In this document: one piece after another, positions 1 through 6,502 of the stretch | Numbering within the stretch: the first letter of the stretch is position 1 | Layout of the letters: each line of letters begins with the position of its first letter | Program-made: the position numbers and the translations under genes | The notes under the pieces: model-generated | Seen by the model: the letters and a program-made list of their open reading frames with translations, nothing else | What the model was told of the DNA's origin: nothing | The model's database searches: none | NCBI GenBank assembly: GCA_946626395.1 | Contig: CAMOUF010000049.1 | Location: forward strand, 1 to 8,105 | DNA length: 8,105 bases | Reading direction: 5' to 3' | DNA from: an uncultured Clostridia bacterium | GTDB lineage: Bacteria > Bacillota > Clostridia > Christensenellales > Aristaeellaceae

Positions 1-416
1 GGCACCTGCCCGCCGCCAAAGTACATGGTGAACACGAACAGCAGGCTCCAGAATTTATGCCCCACCAGGTCCTTCCGGGCCAGAGGATAGGCCAGCATGG
101 CCGTGCACATCACCGCCAGAGGCGTACCGATCAGTGTACGGGCCAGGGTGACCAGGATGGAATGCTGGAAGGAGCTGCGGCCCAGGATCTCGTTATAGCT
201 TGCCAGGGAAAACACCCGGGGCCAGAAGTAGATCCCGCCGCGCACAGCGTCTGTGGCGTCGTTGATGGAAACCACAAAGATGTTCCAGAAAGGATACACC
301 GTGACGATGGCGACCAGCGCCAGGAAAACGACCTTGAAAATATCCAGGATCCAGTCTCCCCATGTGCGCTGTTCCTTGATGCGGCCGGGGATGGTTTTCT
401 TTGCGATCACAGTCAT
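1..416 (-). CDS. Sugar ABC transporter permease, LplC/YtcP type (partial, N-terminal part)
   Basis: This is the second membrane subunit of a binding-protein-dependent carbohydrate importer. The gene starts at 416 and runs off the left edge, so 138 whole codons are visible. The N-terminus is basic (MTVIAKKTIPGRIKEQ). A first membrane helix lies at about residues 22-50 and contains the YPFWNI motif typical of this family. A second helix lies at about 86-110 (ILVTLARTLIGTPLAVM) and a third begins at about 121, with MYFGGGQ at the cut edge; that glycine-rich MYFGGG stretch is characteristic of LplC/YtcP permeases. The EAA loop that contacts the ATPase would lie beyond the window. A GGAGG ribosome binding site sits a few bases upstream, inside the 17-base gap to the preceding permease gene, so the two are surely co-transcribed. 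The family is clear; the imported sugar is not. Confidence 0.93.
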   Translation of the reverse strand, partial: MTVIAKKTIPGRIKEQRTWGDWILDIFKVVFLALVAIVTVYPFWNIFVVSINDATDAVRGGIYFWPRVFSLASYNEILGRSSFQHSILVTLARTLIGTPLAVMCTAMLAYPLARKDLVGHKFWSLLFVFTMYFGGGQV

Positions 417-433
417 GGTTTTCTCCTCCTTTC
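417..433 (-). promoter_or_regulatory. Ribosome binding site between the two permease genes
   Basis: The whole 17-base gap on the minus strand reads GAAAGGAGGAGAAAACC and consists of a strong AAGGAGG-type site plus a spacer. It fixes the start of the partial permease at 416 and leaves no room for a promoter, so the two permeases must share a transcript. Confidence 0.85.
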
Positions 434-1384
434 TCAGAACAGGGCGCTGTCGTTCAGCTTGGCGGTGATCTTGTTGGCGCTCATCACCAGGATGAAGGAC
501 ACGATGGATTTGAACAGACCCACGGCAGTACCGTAGGAATACATGCCTTTTGCCAGGCCGTAGCGGTAAGCGTAGGTGTCCAAAACGTCGGAATAATTCA
601 GGATGGCGTTGTTGCCCATCAGCAATTGCTGTTCAAACCCGGTGGACAGGATGCCGCCGATGGCCAGGATCAGCAGGATGGAAATGGTGGGCCGGATGGT
701 GGGCAGGGTGATGTGCCAGATGCGCTTGACCCGGCTCGCGCCGTCGATGGACGCTGCTTCATACAGCTGCTCATCGATGCCCGAAATGGCGGACAGATAA
801 ATGATGGCGTTGTAGCCCATGCCCTTCCAGGTGTTGGCGATGGCGATGATCCACCAGAAATAGGGGCCGTGCTGGAAGAACAGGATGCGCTCCTTGATCA
901 GCCCCAGGCTCATGAGCAGATCGTTGATCAAGCCGCCGCCGGAAAGGAAGGTGAGGAAAATATTGGCGGCGATGACCCAGGAAATGAAGTAAGGCAGATA
1001 AGACGCGGTTTGAATGAATTTCTTCATCTTCACGCTTCTGAGTTCATTCAGCATCACGGCCAGGATGATGGGGGCCGGGAAGGAGAACAGCAATGTCAGG
1101 AAGCTGGTGGCCAGCGTGTTCCGCATGATCATGCCGAAATCCTTGCTGAAGAAGTACTCGAACCACTGCAGCCCTACGAATTTGGCGTTGAACAGATCAT
1201 AGAAATATCCGTTTTGGGAGGGACGGTAATTGGTGAAGGCCATATACAGGCCGGTCATGGGGGCGTAGCAGATCACAAGCACCCAGATGACGCCGGGAAT
1301 CATCAACAGAAACAGATATTTCTGATCGATCAGCCTGGCTTTCAGAGACTTTTTCTTCTTCCCATCCGATGTGACAGTCGTCAT
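434..1384 (-). CDS. Sugar ABC transporter permease, LplB/YteP type
   Basis: This is the first membrane subunit of a carbohydrate ABC importer (316 residues, normal for the family). A lysine-rich cytoplasmic N-terminus (residues 9-16) is followed by about six hydrophobic segments: roughly 24-50, 88-114, 124-148, 168-200, 234-250 and 284-305. The EAA loop that docks onto the ATPase is intact at residues 209-228 (EAASIDGASRVKRIWHITLP), in the expected place before the fifth helix. The AAGGAGG site at 1398-1392 lies seven bases before the ATG and fixes the start. It is downstream of the binding protein gene with a 113-base spacer that holds interlocking inverted repeats, and it is followed by the second permease after 17 bases. 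No ATPase gene is seen; importers of the LplABC type usually use a shared MsmX-like ATPase encoded elsewhere (known for the family, inferred here). Confidence 0.96.
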   Translation of the reverse strand: MTTVTSDGKKKKSLKARLIDQKYLFLLMIPGVIWVLVICYAPMTGLYMAFTNYRPSQNGYFYDLFNAKFVGLQWFEYFFSKDFGMIMRNTLATSFLTLLFSFPAPIILAVMLNELRSVKMKKFIQTASYLPYFISWVIAANIFLTFLSGGGLINDLLMSLGLIKERILFFQHGPYFWWIIAIANTWKGMGYNAIIYLSAISGIDEQLYEAASIDGASRVKRIWHITLPTIRPTISILLILAIGGILSTGFEQQLLMGNNAILNYSDVLDTYAYRYGLAKGMYSYGTAVGLFKSIVSFILVMSANKITAKLNDSALF

Positions 1385-1407
1385 AGGGAATCCTCCTTCA
1401 CAAAAGC

Positions 1408-1483
1408 AGAAGCAGGATCAGATAAGTTACCCGGAAGCAACATCATCCAATCCTGCTTCTCTCGCTTATCTCTTGGAAGAGAT
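1408..1483 (-). other. Interlocking inverted repeats between binding protein and permease genes
   Basis: In the 113-base spacer, three complementary pairs are visible. Arms at 1450-1460 and 1408-1418 are a perfect 11-base match (in minus-strand RNA AGAAGCAGGAT and ATCCTGCTTCT) with a 31-base loop. A second pair, AGATAAG at 1471-1465 and CTTATCT at 1426-1420, interleaves with the first, so the order is A1-B1-A2-B2: both could form only as a pseudoknot, otherwise they compete. A third hairpin at 1468-1483 (ATCTCT, tetraloop TCCA, AGAGAT) shares bases with A1. There is no proper U-run (only GCTTTTG after B2). The stem ends ten bases before the permease ribosome binding site. Likely an mRNA-stabilising or partial-termination element that lowers permease output relative to the binding protein; a regulated switch is speculative. 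Confidence 0.6.
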
Positions 1484-1497
1484 GAAACGGTCAGGCA

Positions 1498-3063
1498 TTA
1501 TTTGCTGGCGACAGGCTCCAGGCCCCACAGCGCCAGGCGGGCAAAGTAGACATCCGTCATGTAGGCTTCAATGTCGGACATGCCGGCGTTTTCCATGGCG
1601 GAAACCATTTCATTGTACAGCGCGTCGCACTGTTCCACAGTGGGAGCATTGACCATCCGGGGATAATACTGATCGAACACGTCGATCACGCCCTGATACA
1701 TCAGCGCTTCCAGGGTGCTGCCGGCAGGTTCCAGGTTGGCAAATTCGGCGCTGTCATAATAACCGTTGGTCAGATTCCGATAGGCAAAGGTGGCGCTGCG
1801 GTCCTTTTCGTTGAACCAGATGCGGCAGGTGGTGCCGTCATCGGGATGCACGTCGTTCTTGACGAACCAGGTCCACTTGGTGATACCGGTCTGATCCACC
1901 ACGTTGGAGGGATCAGCCTGATACCGGGCCACGATGTCGCCGATGGGGGTGCGCACACCGTTCACAAATTCCCAATCCTGGCCTTCAATGCCCCACAGCA
2001 GCAGGTCCTGGCCTTCCTGGGACGCGCAGTAGTCGATGAATTTCACAGCGGCTTCCACGTTCTTGCAGTTCTTGGTGATGGCGATGGCGTCCCAGCCGAG
2101 GGAAGAACGGCCAGACAGGGGCAGATCAGCGGAGGTGGCATCGTCGGGAATGACTTTGTAAGCCAGGTATTCGGCATTTTCATTCTGGGAAGCCAGCAGG
2201 GAGGCAGAGGGAGTCCAGGTGTCCCAATAGGAACCGCCGTAAGCGAACACGCCGTTATTGCTCAGCTTCTGGTTGCGCAGTTCCTGGTTGTTGCTGGTCC
2301 ATTCGGGGTCCAGAAGGCCCTCGCGGTACAATTCGTTCATCTGATGGATGGCGTCCATGAACTGGGGATCACGGACGGTGAAGTACAGCTTGCCTTCATG
2401 CACATAGTAGGGATACAGGCTGTTCATGCCGGCGAACATGCCGTTGATGATGCCGCTGCCGGGATCGCCGATCACCAGGGGGCTGGTCACATCGGGATTG
2501 GTATCCTTGAATTTCTGCAGCAGGGCCTTGAATTCGCTCCAGCGGAAGGGCTCCGCGCTGTCGGCGCGCTCCTGGCCCACCAGCTCGATCATGTAGTCAT
2601 AGCGGCAGATGAAGCCGGTCACGGGATCGGGATCGTAGCCGTACCAGTTGGAGAGGTAGTAGTTGTTGCCGTCAGTGTAGCGGGTCTTGTTCAGGGTGTC
2701 GCCGTACATAGCCACCACGTTGGGCATCTGATCCAGATAATCAGACAGGTTCACCAGCGCGTTGGCTTCGATGTACTGGTTCACGATGTCGCTGCCCCGA
2801 TCCATCAGCACGATGTCCGGGTAGTTCTGGCCGGCCAGCATCAGGCTCAGCTTTTCGCCGGGGTTGCCGGAGGGGCTCTCCAGCGCCAGTTTGATGCCGG
2901 TGCGCTCTTCCAGCGCCTTGGCGACGGGATCGTCAAAGGTGCGGACACCAGAGTTTTTGTCGAAGAAAGAAATGGTAACGGGTTCTTCCGCCATCGCGGT
3001 GATGGGCAGCATGACGGTCAGAGCCATCATCACAGCCAGCATCAGGCCAACCAGCTTCTTCAT
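1498..3063 (-). CDS. Extracellular solute-binding protein, LplA type
   Basis: This is the substrate-capturing protein of the sugar importer, 521 residues, the usual size for the LplA group of family 1 binding proteins. I chose the ATG at 3063 because an AAGGAGGA site lies at 3078-3071; an upstream in-frame ATG at 3096 has no such site and nearly coincides with the predicted transcription start. Residues 1-25 form a signal peptide: KK at 2-3, a hydrophobic core, and an AMA cleavage site before EEP. There is no cysteine at the cleavage site, so no lipoprotein anchor is visible, which is unusual for a Gram-positive importer. Family-like stretches include YPDIVLMD (81-88) and LLLWGIEGQDWEF (354-366). 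The two permeases follow directly. It has its own candidate promoter but also lies 221 bases after the glycosidase gene with no clear terminator between, so read-through is possible. Substrate unknown. Confidence 0.95.
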   Translation of the reverse strand: MKKLVGLMLAVMMALTVMLPITAMAEEPVTISFFDKNSGVRTFDDPVAKALEERTGIKLALESPSGNPGEKLSLMLAGQNYPDIVLMDRGSDIVNQYIEANALVNLSDYLDQMPNVVAMYGDTLNKTRYTDGNNYYLSNWYGYDPDPVTGFICRYDYMIELVGQERADSAEPFRWSEFKALLQKFKDTNPDVTSPLVIGDPGSGIINGMFAGMNSLYPYYVHEGKLYFTVRDPQFMDAIHQMNELYREGLLDPEWTSNNQELRNQKLSNNGVFAYGGSYWDTWTPSASLLASQNENAEYLAYKVIPDDATSADLPLSGRSSLGWDAIAITKNCKNVEAAVKFIDYCASQEGQDLLLWGIEGQDWEFVNGVRTPIGDIVARYQADPSNVVDQTGITKWTWFVKNDVHPDDGTTCRIWFNEKDRSATFAYRNLTNGYYDSAEFANLEPAGSTLEALMYQGVIDVFDQYYPRMVNAPTVEQCDALYNEMVSAMENAGMSDIEAYMTDVYFARLALWGLEPVASK

Positions 3064-3284
3064 GTTTCGTTCCTCCTTGTCAGCTTGTCGCTGCATTTGA
3101 TGGCTTTATTATATGGTTTTCTGTCGTGTTTCGTCTATGGAATTATGACTTGACTTTATGGATTTTTGTCTGTTATTTTTTTCGGTTTGCGTTTTTATTT
3201 GTCGTATATGGTTTTGATTTATACATTAACATCAATAACAGCTATATTTTTCCAAATTTTGGCATACACATTCAGCCTTTCATT
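3064..3284 (-). other. AT-rich leader upstream of the binding protein gene
   Basis: This 221-base gap is strikingly AT-rich compared with the genes on both sides. It contains the binding protein promoter near 3108-3137, an 11-base direct repeat (TATATGGTTTT on the plus strand at 3110-3120 and 3205-3215), and a small dyad CCAAATTTTGG at 3252-3262. No hairpin followed by a U-run is seen after the glycosidase stop, so I do not call a terminator. No reading frame of note was found here. Confidence 0.55.
3108..3137 (-). promoter_or_regulatory. Candidate promoter of the binding protein/permease genes
   Basis: On the minus strand a perfect -10 box TATAAT (3113-3108) lies 18 bases after TAGACG (3137-3132), which matches the -35 consensus in four of six positions. 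Transcription would begin near 3101, giving a leader of about 38 bases with the AAGGAGGA site. The -10 box overlaps one copy of the 11-base repeat described for this leader. Confidence 0.6.
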
Positions 3285-5213
3285 TCACAGCTTTTTCAGC
3301 AGCGCCGCGTCAGCGCCCTGGAATGTCCAGCTCAGGGCACCCTGCGCCGTATCCGTTCGTTTTCCGCTCCATAGATCTTCATAGGTTCCGGCAGGCAGAC
3401 CGGCTCGTTCCAGGGAAACGGCGACTGTCTGCTCCCTGTTCTTCCAGGAAAAGACCGCCGCATAAGTTTCACCGTGAATTTCCGCTGTGAATACCGGACA
3501 GGCTGAGCCGCCCGCCGCGTCCACGGGCCGGAACACCACTCCGCTGCGGGCGATGGCGTTGACGGCGGGATTGCCCGCAATGCGGAGGGTCCGCTCCTTG
3601 GCACCGGGTCGGCTGTAGTCCTCGGACAAAAGCATCACCGATCCGGCGATCACGGCGGAGGTATACCGCGCCCGGGCTTCGCCCTCCGTGGAATCTTCCA
3701 GCATGCAGAAGGAGCGCTGCAGGACGATGTGATCGGGGTCATTGAACTGGTAGAGCTTTCCCCCCGTCCACCAGGAATAGGTCTGGGCGTTGAGCACGTA
3801 TTCCACGTCCTCCGCCAATCCGAACGCGTCGCAGGAAAAGCGCCGGGCATTGCCGCAGCCGGAAGGGAACAGCGGCGCGATGGACAGGCTGACAAAAAAC
3901 GGCCTGCCGATCTTCTTTTCATCAAACAGCCTGTTCAATACCTGATAGCCATAAGTCAGCGCCTGACGGCCTGTTTTGACAGCCGGATCAAAATGCTGTC
4001 CTTCCATGCCCCCGTGGCTGAGAAAGTCGATTTTCAGATAGTCATAGCCCCAGGCGATGAATTGCCGCGCTTTCTTTTCCGTCCATTCCAGCCACAGAGG
4101 ATGGGTCACATCATATGGGATCGCCCGGTCGATGCGGGGGAGAGGCGTGCCCTTGGCATCCCGCAAAACGATCTCGGCAAAGGTGTGCCCCGGCATGAGG
4201 GGAATTTCCTTGTCAATAGGCCAGAAGCAGGCAAAGGGCGCGTCATAGATGCCAGCCTTCTGACCGTTTGCGTGCAGGTCGTCCTTGATGCGCAGCCGGT
4301 CTGCTTCCGGGATGCGCTGCCAGCCGCCGTCCAGATTGATATAGGTTTCCCCGTGGTTTTCAAAGCCTCGGGGCGTCAGTTCTTTCCGCACGAATTCTCC
4401 GCTTTCCCGGAAGTTGTCGGCGTTCAGGGTGCGGGCCAGCCCGGCATAGCTGTTGAAGCCAAAGGGCACGCCCTGATCCCAGGCGCGGGGCTTTCTCTCT
4501 TCGTTTAATGCGTCGGCGTATTCCTCCAGCAGCGTCCGCCAATCCTCTCCATAGGTGATCAGGAAACGGGAGGAAAACACTTCGTGATCTTCTATCATAC
4601 CGTGAGGCGCGTAATCATGGCTGCCCTCATCGCTGGCTCCCTGGCCGCAGCGGGCTTCCAGGATCCGGGCGTCCATGCCGGGACAGGCCACGGCATTTTT
4701 CCATATATCAAAATCCATCGCCCCGATGAGCAGCCCTTCCCGGCTGTCCTCATGGAACAGCACCGTCATGTCATAGCTTTTCCGTCCCGCCCGCAGGGCT
4801 ACCGCCTCATAGCGCATCCACATATCGTTGTCGTAGGGAACAAGCAGCATTTTCGCGCCTAAGTCTCGCCACAGGTAAGGCGTTTCATCGCCTTTTCCAT
4901 GAGCGATCAGGGGCGTCAGGCTGTTGGTGCGCACGGGGGAACCATCCTTCCTGCGCAGGCTGCATTGGGCGATGGCTCCCGCTTCGGTAACGGTCAGCTT
5001 TTCGGTCAGTACCAGGCCGTCCGTGTTTTCATAAATCAGGGTCAGGCTGTTTTCGTTTTCGCGCGTTTCTGTTAATCCCGCTTCCCGGGTGTCGATCACG
5101 CAGCCCGTATCCCCGTCCTTTGCGGAAGCGGAGGCCGACAGCAGGGGGCATTCTCCACAATACAGGGTGAACACGCCGTTTTCTTCTGCTTTCCAGGTAT
5201 ACCTTTTCTCCAT
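3285..5213 (-). CDS. Clan GH-D glycoside hydrolase (melibiase / alpha-galactosidase-like)
   Basis: Probably a cytoplasmic exo-glycosidase of the GH27/GH36 type acting on imported oligosaccharides; alpha-galactosidase is the default guess, but related specificities (for example beta-L-arabinopyranosidase) occur in the clan. The start is the ATG at 5213 with a GAGGTG site eight bases before it, giving 642 residues; an upstream in-frame extension to 5246 has no such site. No signal peptide is present. An N-terminal beta-sandwich-like part (about 1-240) precedes a TIM barrel (about 250-530) and a C-terminal beta-rich domain (about 560-642). Barrel motifs are FGFNSY (251-256), NLDGGWQ (293-299) and YDYLKIDF (390-397), where D396 should be the nucleophile; RRFSCDAFG (457-465) likely carries the acid/base D462. 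NDPDHIVL (491-498) also resembles the family. It diverges from the esterase gene and precedes the importer genes, which supports a role in sugar catabolism. Exact GH family assignment is uncertain. Confidence 0.87.
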   Translation of the reverse strand: MEKRYTWKAEENGVFTLYCGECPLLSASASAKDGDTGCVIDTREAGLTETRENENSLTLIYENTDGLVLTEKLTVTEAGAIAQCSLRRKDGSPVRTNSLTPLIAHGKGDETPYLWRDLGAKMLLVPYDNDMWMRYEAVALRAGRKSYDMTVLFHEDSREGLLIGAMDFDIWKNAVACPGMDARILEARCGQGASDEGSHDYAPHGMIEDHEVFSSRFLITYGEDWRTLLEEYADALNEERKPRAWDQGVPFGFNSYAGLARTLNADNFRESGEFVRKELTPRGFENHGETYINLDGGWQRIPEADRLRIKDDLHANGQKAGIYDAPFACFWPIDKEIPLMPGHTFAEIVLRDAKGTPLPRIDRAIPYDVTHPLWLEWTEKKARQFIAWGYDYLKIDFLSHGGMEGQHFDPAVKTGRQALTYGYQVLNRLFDEKKIGRPFFVSLSIAPLFPSGCGNARRFSCDAFGLAEDVEYVLNAQTYSWWTGGKLYQFNDPDHIVLQRSFCMLEDSTEGEARARYTSAVIAGSVMLLSEDYSRPGAKERTLRIAGNPAVNAIARSGVVFRPVDAAGGSACPVFTAEIHGETYAAVFSWKNREQTVAVSLERAGLPAGTYEDLWSGKRTDTAQGALSWTFQGADAALLKKL

Positions 5214-5239
5214 TAGAAAAACACCTCTTCTGAAAATAT

Positions 5240-5268
5240 TTGACAAATCGGGGCGGGATCAGTATGAT
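5240..5268 (+). promoter_or_regulatory. Promoter of the esterase gene
   Basis: A perfect -35 box TTGACA (5240-5245) is followed after exactly 17 bases by TATGAT (5263-5268), one mismatch from consensus. Transcription should begin near 5275, giving a leader of about 78 bases. The -10 box is the left arm of the palindrome at 5262-5281. Confidence 0.8.
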
Positions 5269-5281
5269 ATGTTTATCATAC
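5262..5281. promoter_or_regulatory. Palindromic operator-like site overlapping both -10 boxes
   Basis: The 20-base sequence GTATGATATGTTTATCATAC has perfect 8-base arms around TGTT. Each arm contains TATGAT, the -10 box of one of the two opposing promoters. A dimeric repressor bound here would block both genes at once. A weaker outer dyad (CGGGGC at 5249-5254 and GCCCCG at 5294-5299) surrounds it, not exactly centred. No regulator gene is in the window, so the binding protein is unknown. Confidence 0.65.
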
Positions 5282-5303
5282 CGAAAAAGCACGGCCCCGT
5301 CTA
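5275..5303 (-). promoter_or_regulatory. Promoter of the glycosidase gene
   Basis: On the minus strand TAGACG (5303-5298) and TATGAT (5280-5275) are separated by 17 bases. The -10 box is the right arm of the same palindrome used by the esterase promoter. The -35 hexamer is the same TAGACG seen at the binding protein promoter. Transcription should begin near 5268, leaving a leader of about 55 bases. Confidence 0.65.
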
Positions 5304-5312
5304 TATGGAAAA

Positions 5313-5339
5313 ATGAAAGCAGTACTGATGGCTGCATGA
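5313..5339 (+). other. Possible leader peptide upstream of the esterase
   Basis: An eight-residue open frame (MKAVLMAA, then TGA) lies in the esterase leader and its stop codon touches the start of the AGGAGG site. That position would allow translational coupling. There is no good ribosome binding site in front of it, so it may be chance. Confidence 0.2.
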
Positions 5340-5352
5340 AGGAGGCATTCCC

Positions 5353-6225
5353 ATGATCCCCGAAATCCCCCATCTGCCCATGAACCCAACCCTGAAAGGT
5401 CAGGCGGAAATGCTCAAACCCATCGTTTACTCCCAGAACGGCCAGGAACTGACGCTGCTTTTGCCCTGGGCTCCCCAGGATGACAGAACAAAAGGAAAGC
5501 CCTGCCCGCTGATCCTGTTCGTGCAGGGCAGCGCCTGGACCACCCCGAATATCGGCTATGAAATCCCCATGCTGTCTCATTTTGCGGAGGAAGGTTTCGC
5601 CGTGGCCACCGTATCCCATCGCAGCGCTCAGGACGGTCATCCCTTCCCGGCGTTCCTGCTGGACGTGAAATGCGCCATCCGTTTCCTGCGGGCCCATGCC
5701 GCCGATTATGGCATCGATCCGGACCGCATCGCCGCCTTCGGCACCTCCTCCGGGGGCAACACCGTTTGTCTCCTGGGGCTGACCGGGGATGACCCGGAAT
5801 TGAAAACGGAAGAATACGCCGATCAAAGCGATGCTGTGTGCGGAGTAGTGGCCTGCTTTGCGCCTACCGATCTGCCCGCGTTGTTTGACGGCTTCAAAAA
5901 CGCGCCCCATTATCCCGCCATGATGGCGGGCTATTTCGGTTCCGATCCCAGCAAGTGGCAGGCGGTCATGGAGCAGTGCAGCCCGGTTTACAGGGTGGAG
6001 CCCGGAAAAGCCTATCCGCCCTTCCTGCTGCTCCATGGCACCGGCGATCCCGTGGTGCCCTGTCATCAGACGGAAGAACTGTATTCAAAGCTGAAAGAAG
6101 TGCATGGGAATGTATCCGCCTGTTATGTGGACGGCGCGGAGCATGAAGGCAATTTCTGGAGCCCGGAAGTGCGGGATTTGATCCATCAGACCATAAGAAA
6201 GTATTTGATATTAATCCATTGTTGA
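5353..6225 (+). CDS. Alpha/beta-hydrolase, probable carbohydrate acyl esterase
   Basis: A 290-residue alpha/beta-hydrolase resembling the BD-FAE/acetyl xylan esterase-like group, which removes acetyl or feruloyl groups from plant sugars. The nucleophile elbow is GTSSG at 130-134 with serine 132; the likely acid is D232 in GTGDPVVP and the likely base H264 in GAEHEG, in the expected order and spacing. The usual HGGG oxyanion motif is replaced by QGSAW (58-62) after strand LILFV. There is no signal peptide, so it should act in the cytoplasm. AGGAGG begins at 5340, seven bases before the ATG. It is transcribed divergently from the glycosidase from a promoter sharing the same palindrome, which suggests joint control. 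The last residues (after about 282, YLILIHC) look poorly conserved; another frame remains open past the stop and reads like protein, so a late frameshift cannot be excluded. Peptidase or lipase activity is a less likely alternative. Confidence 0.88.
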   Translation: MIPEIPHLPMNPTLKGQAEMLKPIVYSQNGQELTLLLPWAPQDDRTKGKPCPLILFVQGSAWTTPNIGYEIPMLSHFAEEGFAVATVSHRSAQDGHPFPAFLLDVKCAIRFLRAHAADYGIDPDRIAAFGTSSGGNTVCLLGLTGDDPELKTEEYADQSDAVCGVVACFAPTDLPALFDGFKNAPHYPAMMAGYFGSDPSKWQAVMEQCSPVYRVEPGKAYPPFLLLHGTGDPVVPCHQTEELYSKLKEVHGNVSACYVDGAEHEGNFWSPEVRDLIHQTIRKYLILIHC

Positions 6226-6428
6226 AACGCGAATTGTCAATGGAAGCCTGGGGAAACGAATATATTGCGCAGATGCAGGGTGAAACAAACGCATAAATCT
6301 GGCCGGGATCGTTTGCAGGCCGCCTGAGGAGGCGGATATCGACGAATACGCAAAGTGCCGCCCCAATGCCAGGCGGGCGTTCCTGGCTCATGATCCGGCG
6401 ATTTTATTGAACATATTGAGAATTTATG
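6226..6428 (+). other. Spacer with coding-like debris and two short hairpins
   Basis: Between the esterase stop and the HU promoter no complete gene is seen. One frame is open from 6147 to a TAA at 6294-6296 and reads KKVFDINPLLKREL and SMEAWGNEYIAQMQGE near its end. The HU frame is open from 6284 onward and reads RPPEEADIDEYAKC and NARRAFLAHDPAILL. The two could be joined by one frameshift, which looks like a decayed gene remnant, though I do not recognise a family. Two hairpins, CCGCCT-GAGG-AGGCGG (6320-6335) and GCCAGG/CCTGGC (6368-6387), lack a U-run, so they are at best weak terminators for the esterase. Confidence 0.35.
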
Positions 6429-6457
6429 TTGCGCGATCAGAGATTATCATGTATAAT
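6429..6457 (+). promoter_or_regulatory. Promoter of the HU gene
   Basis: TTGCGC (6429-6434) and a perfect TATAAT (6452-6457) are separated by exactly 17 bases. Transcription should begin near 6464, giving a leader of about 39 bases with GGAAGG before the ATG at 6503. This rules out the longer upstream reading of HU. Confidence 0.8.
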
Positions 6458-6502
6458 AGAAATGGCCCAAAAATACATAGGCATAGGAAAGGAAGGACGA
6501 AC

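Noticed and set aside
401..1549. Long plus-strand open frame (382 codons) across the permease gene
   Set aside because: It is antisense to a clear permease and has a low-complexity, glycine/aspartate/glutamine-rich translation typical of a mirror of membrane-protein codons.
3064..3096. Eleven-residue longer start for the binding protein
   Set aside because: No ribosome binding site, and it puts a charged stretch in front of a normal signal peptide.
1846..3153. Long plus-strand open frame (435 codons) across the binding protein gene
   Set aside because: Antisense shadow of a well-supported binding protein; repetitive H/V/G/Q-rich translation and no start signal.
3241..3284. Terminator after the glycosidase
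   Set aside because: The small dyad CCAAATTTTGG is too short and has no U-run in the transcript direction.
5029..6066. Minus-strand open frame (345 codons) across the esterase and the divergent promoters
   Set aside because: It opposes the esterase, which has full catalytic motifs and a ribosome binding site, and its last part merely overlaps the glycosidase in another frame.
6407..6502. N-terminal extension of HU from a TTG
   Set aside because: The start would lie upstream of the -35/-10 boxes at 6429-6457, and HU family proteins begin at the MNKTEL methionine.
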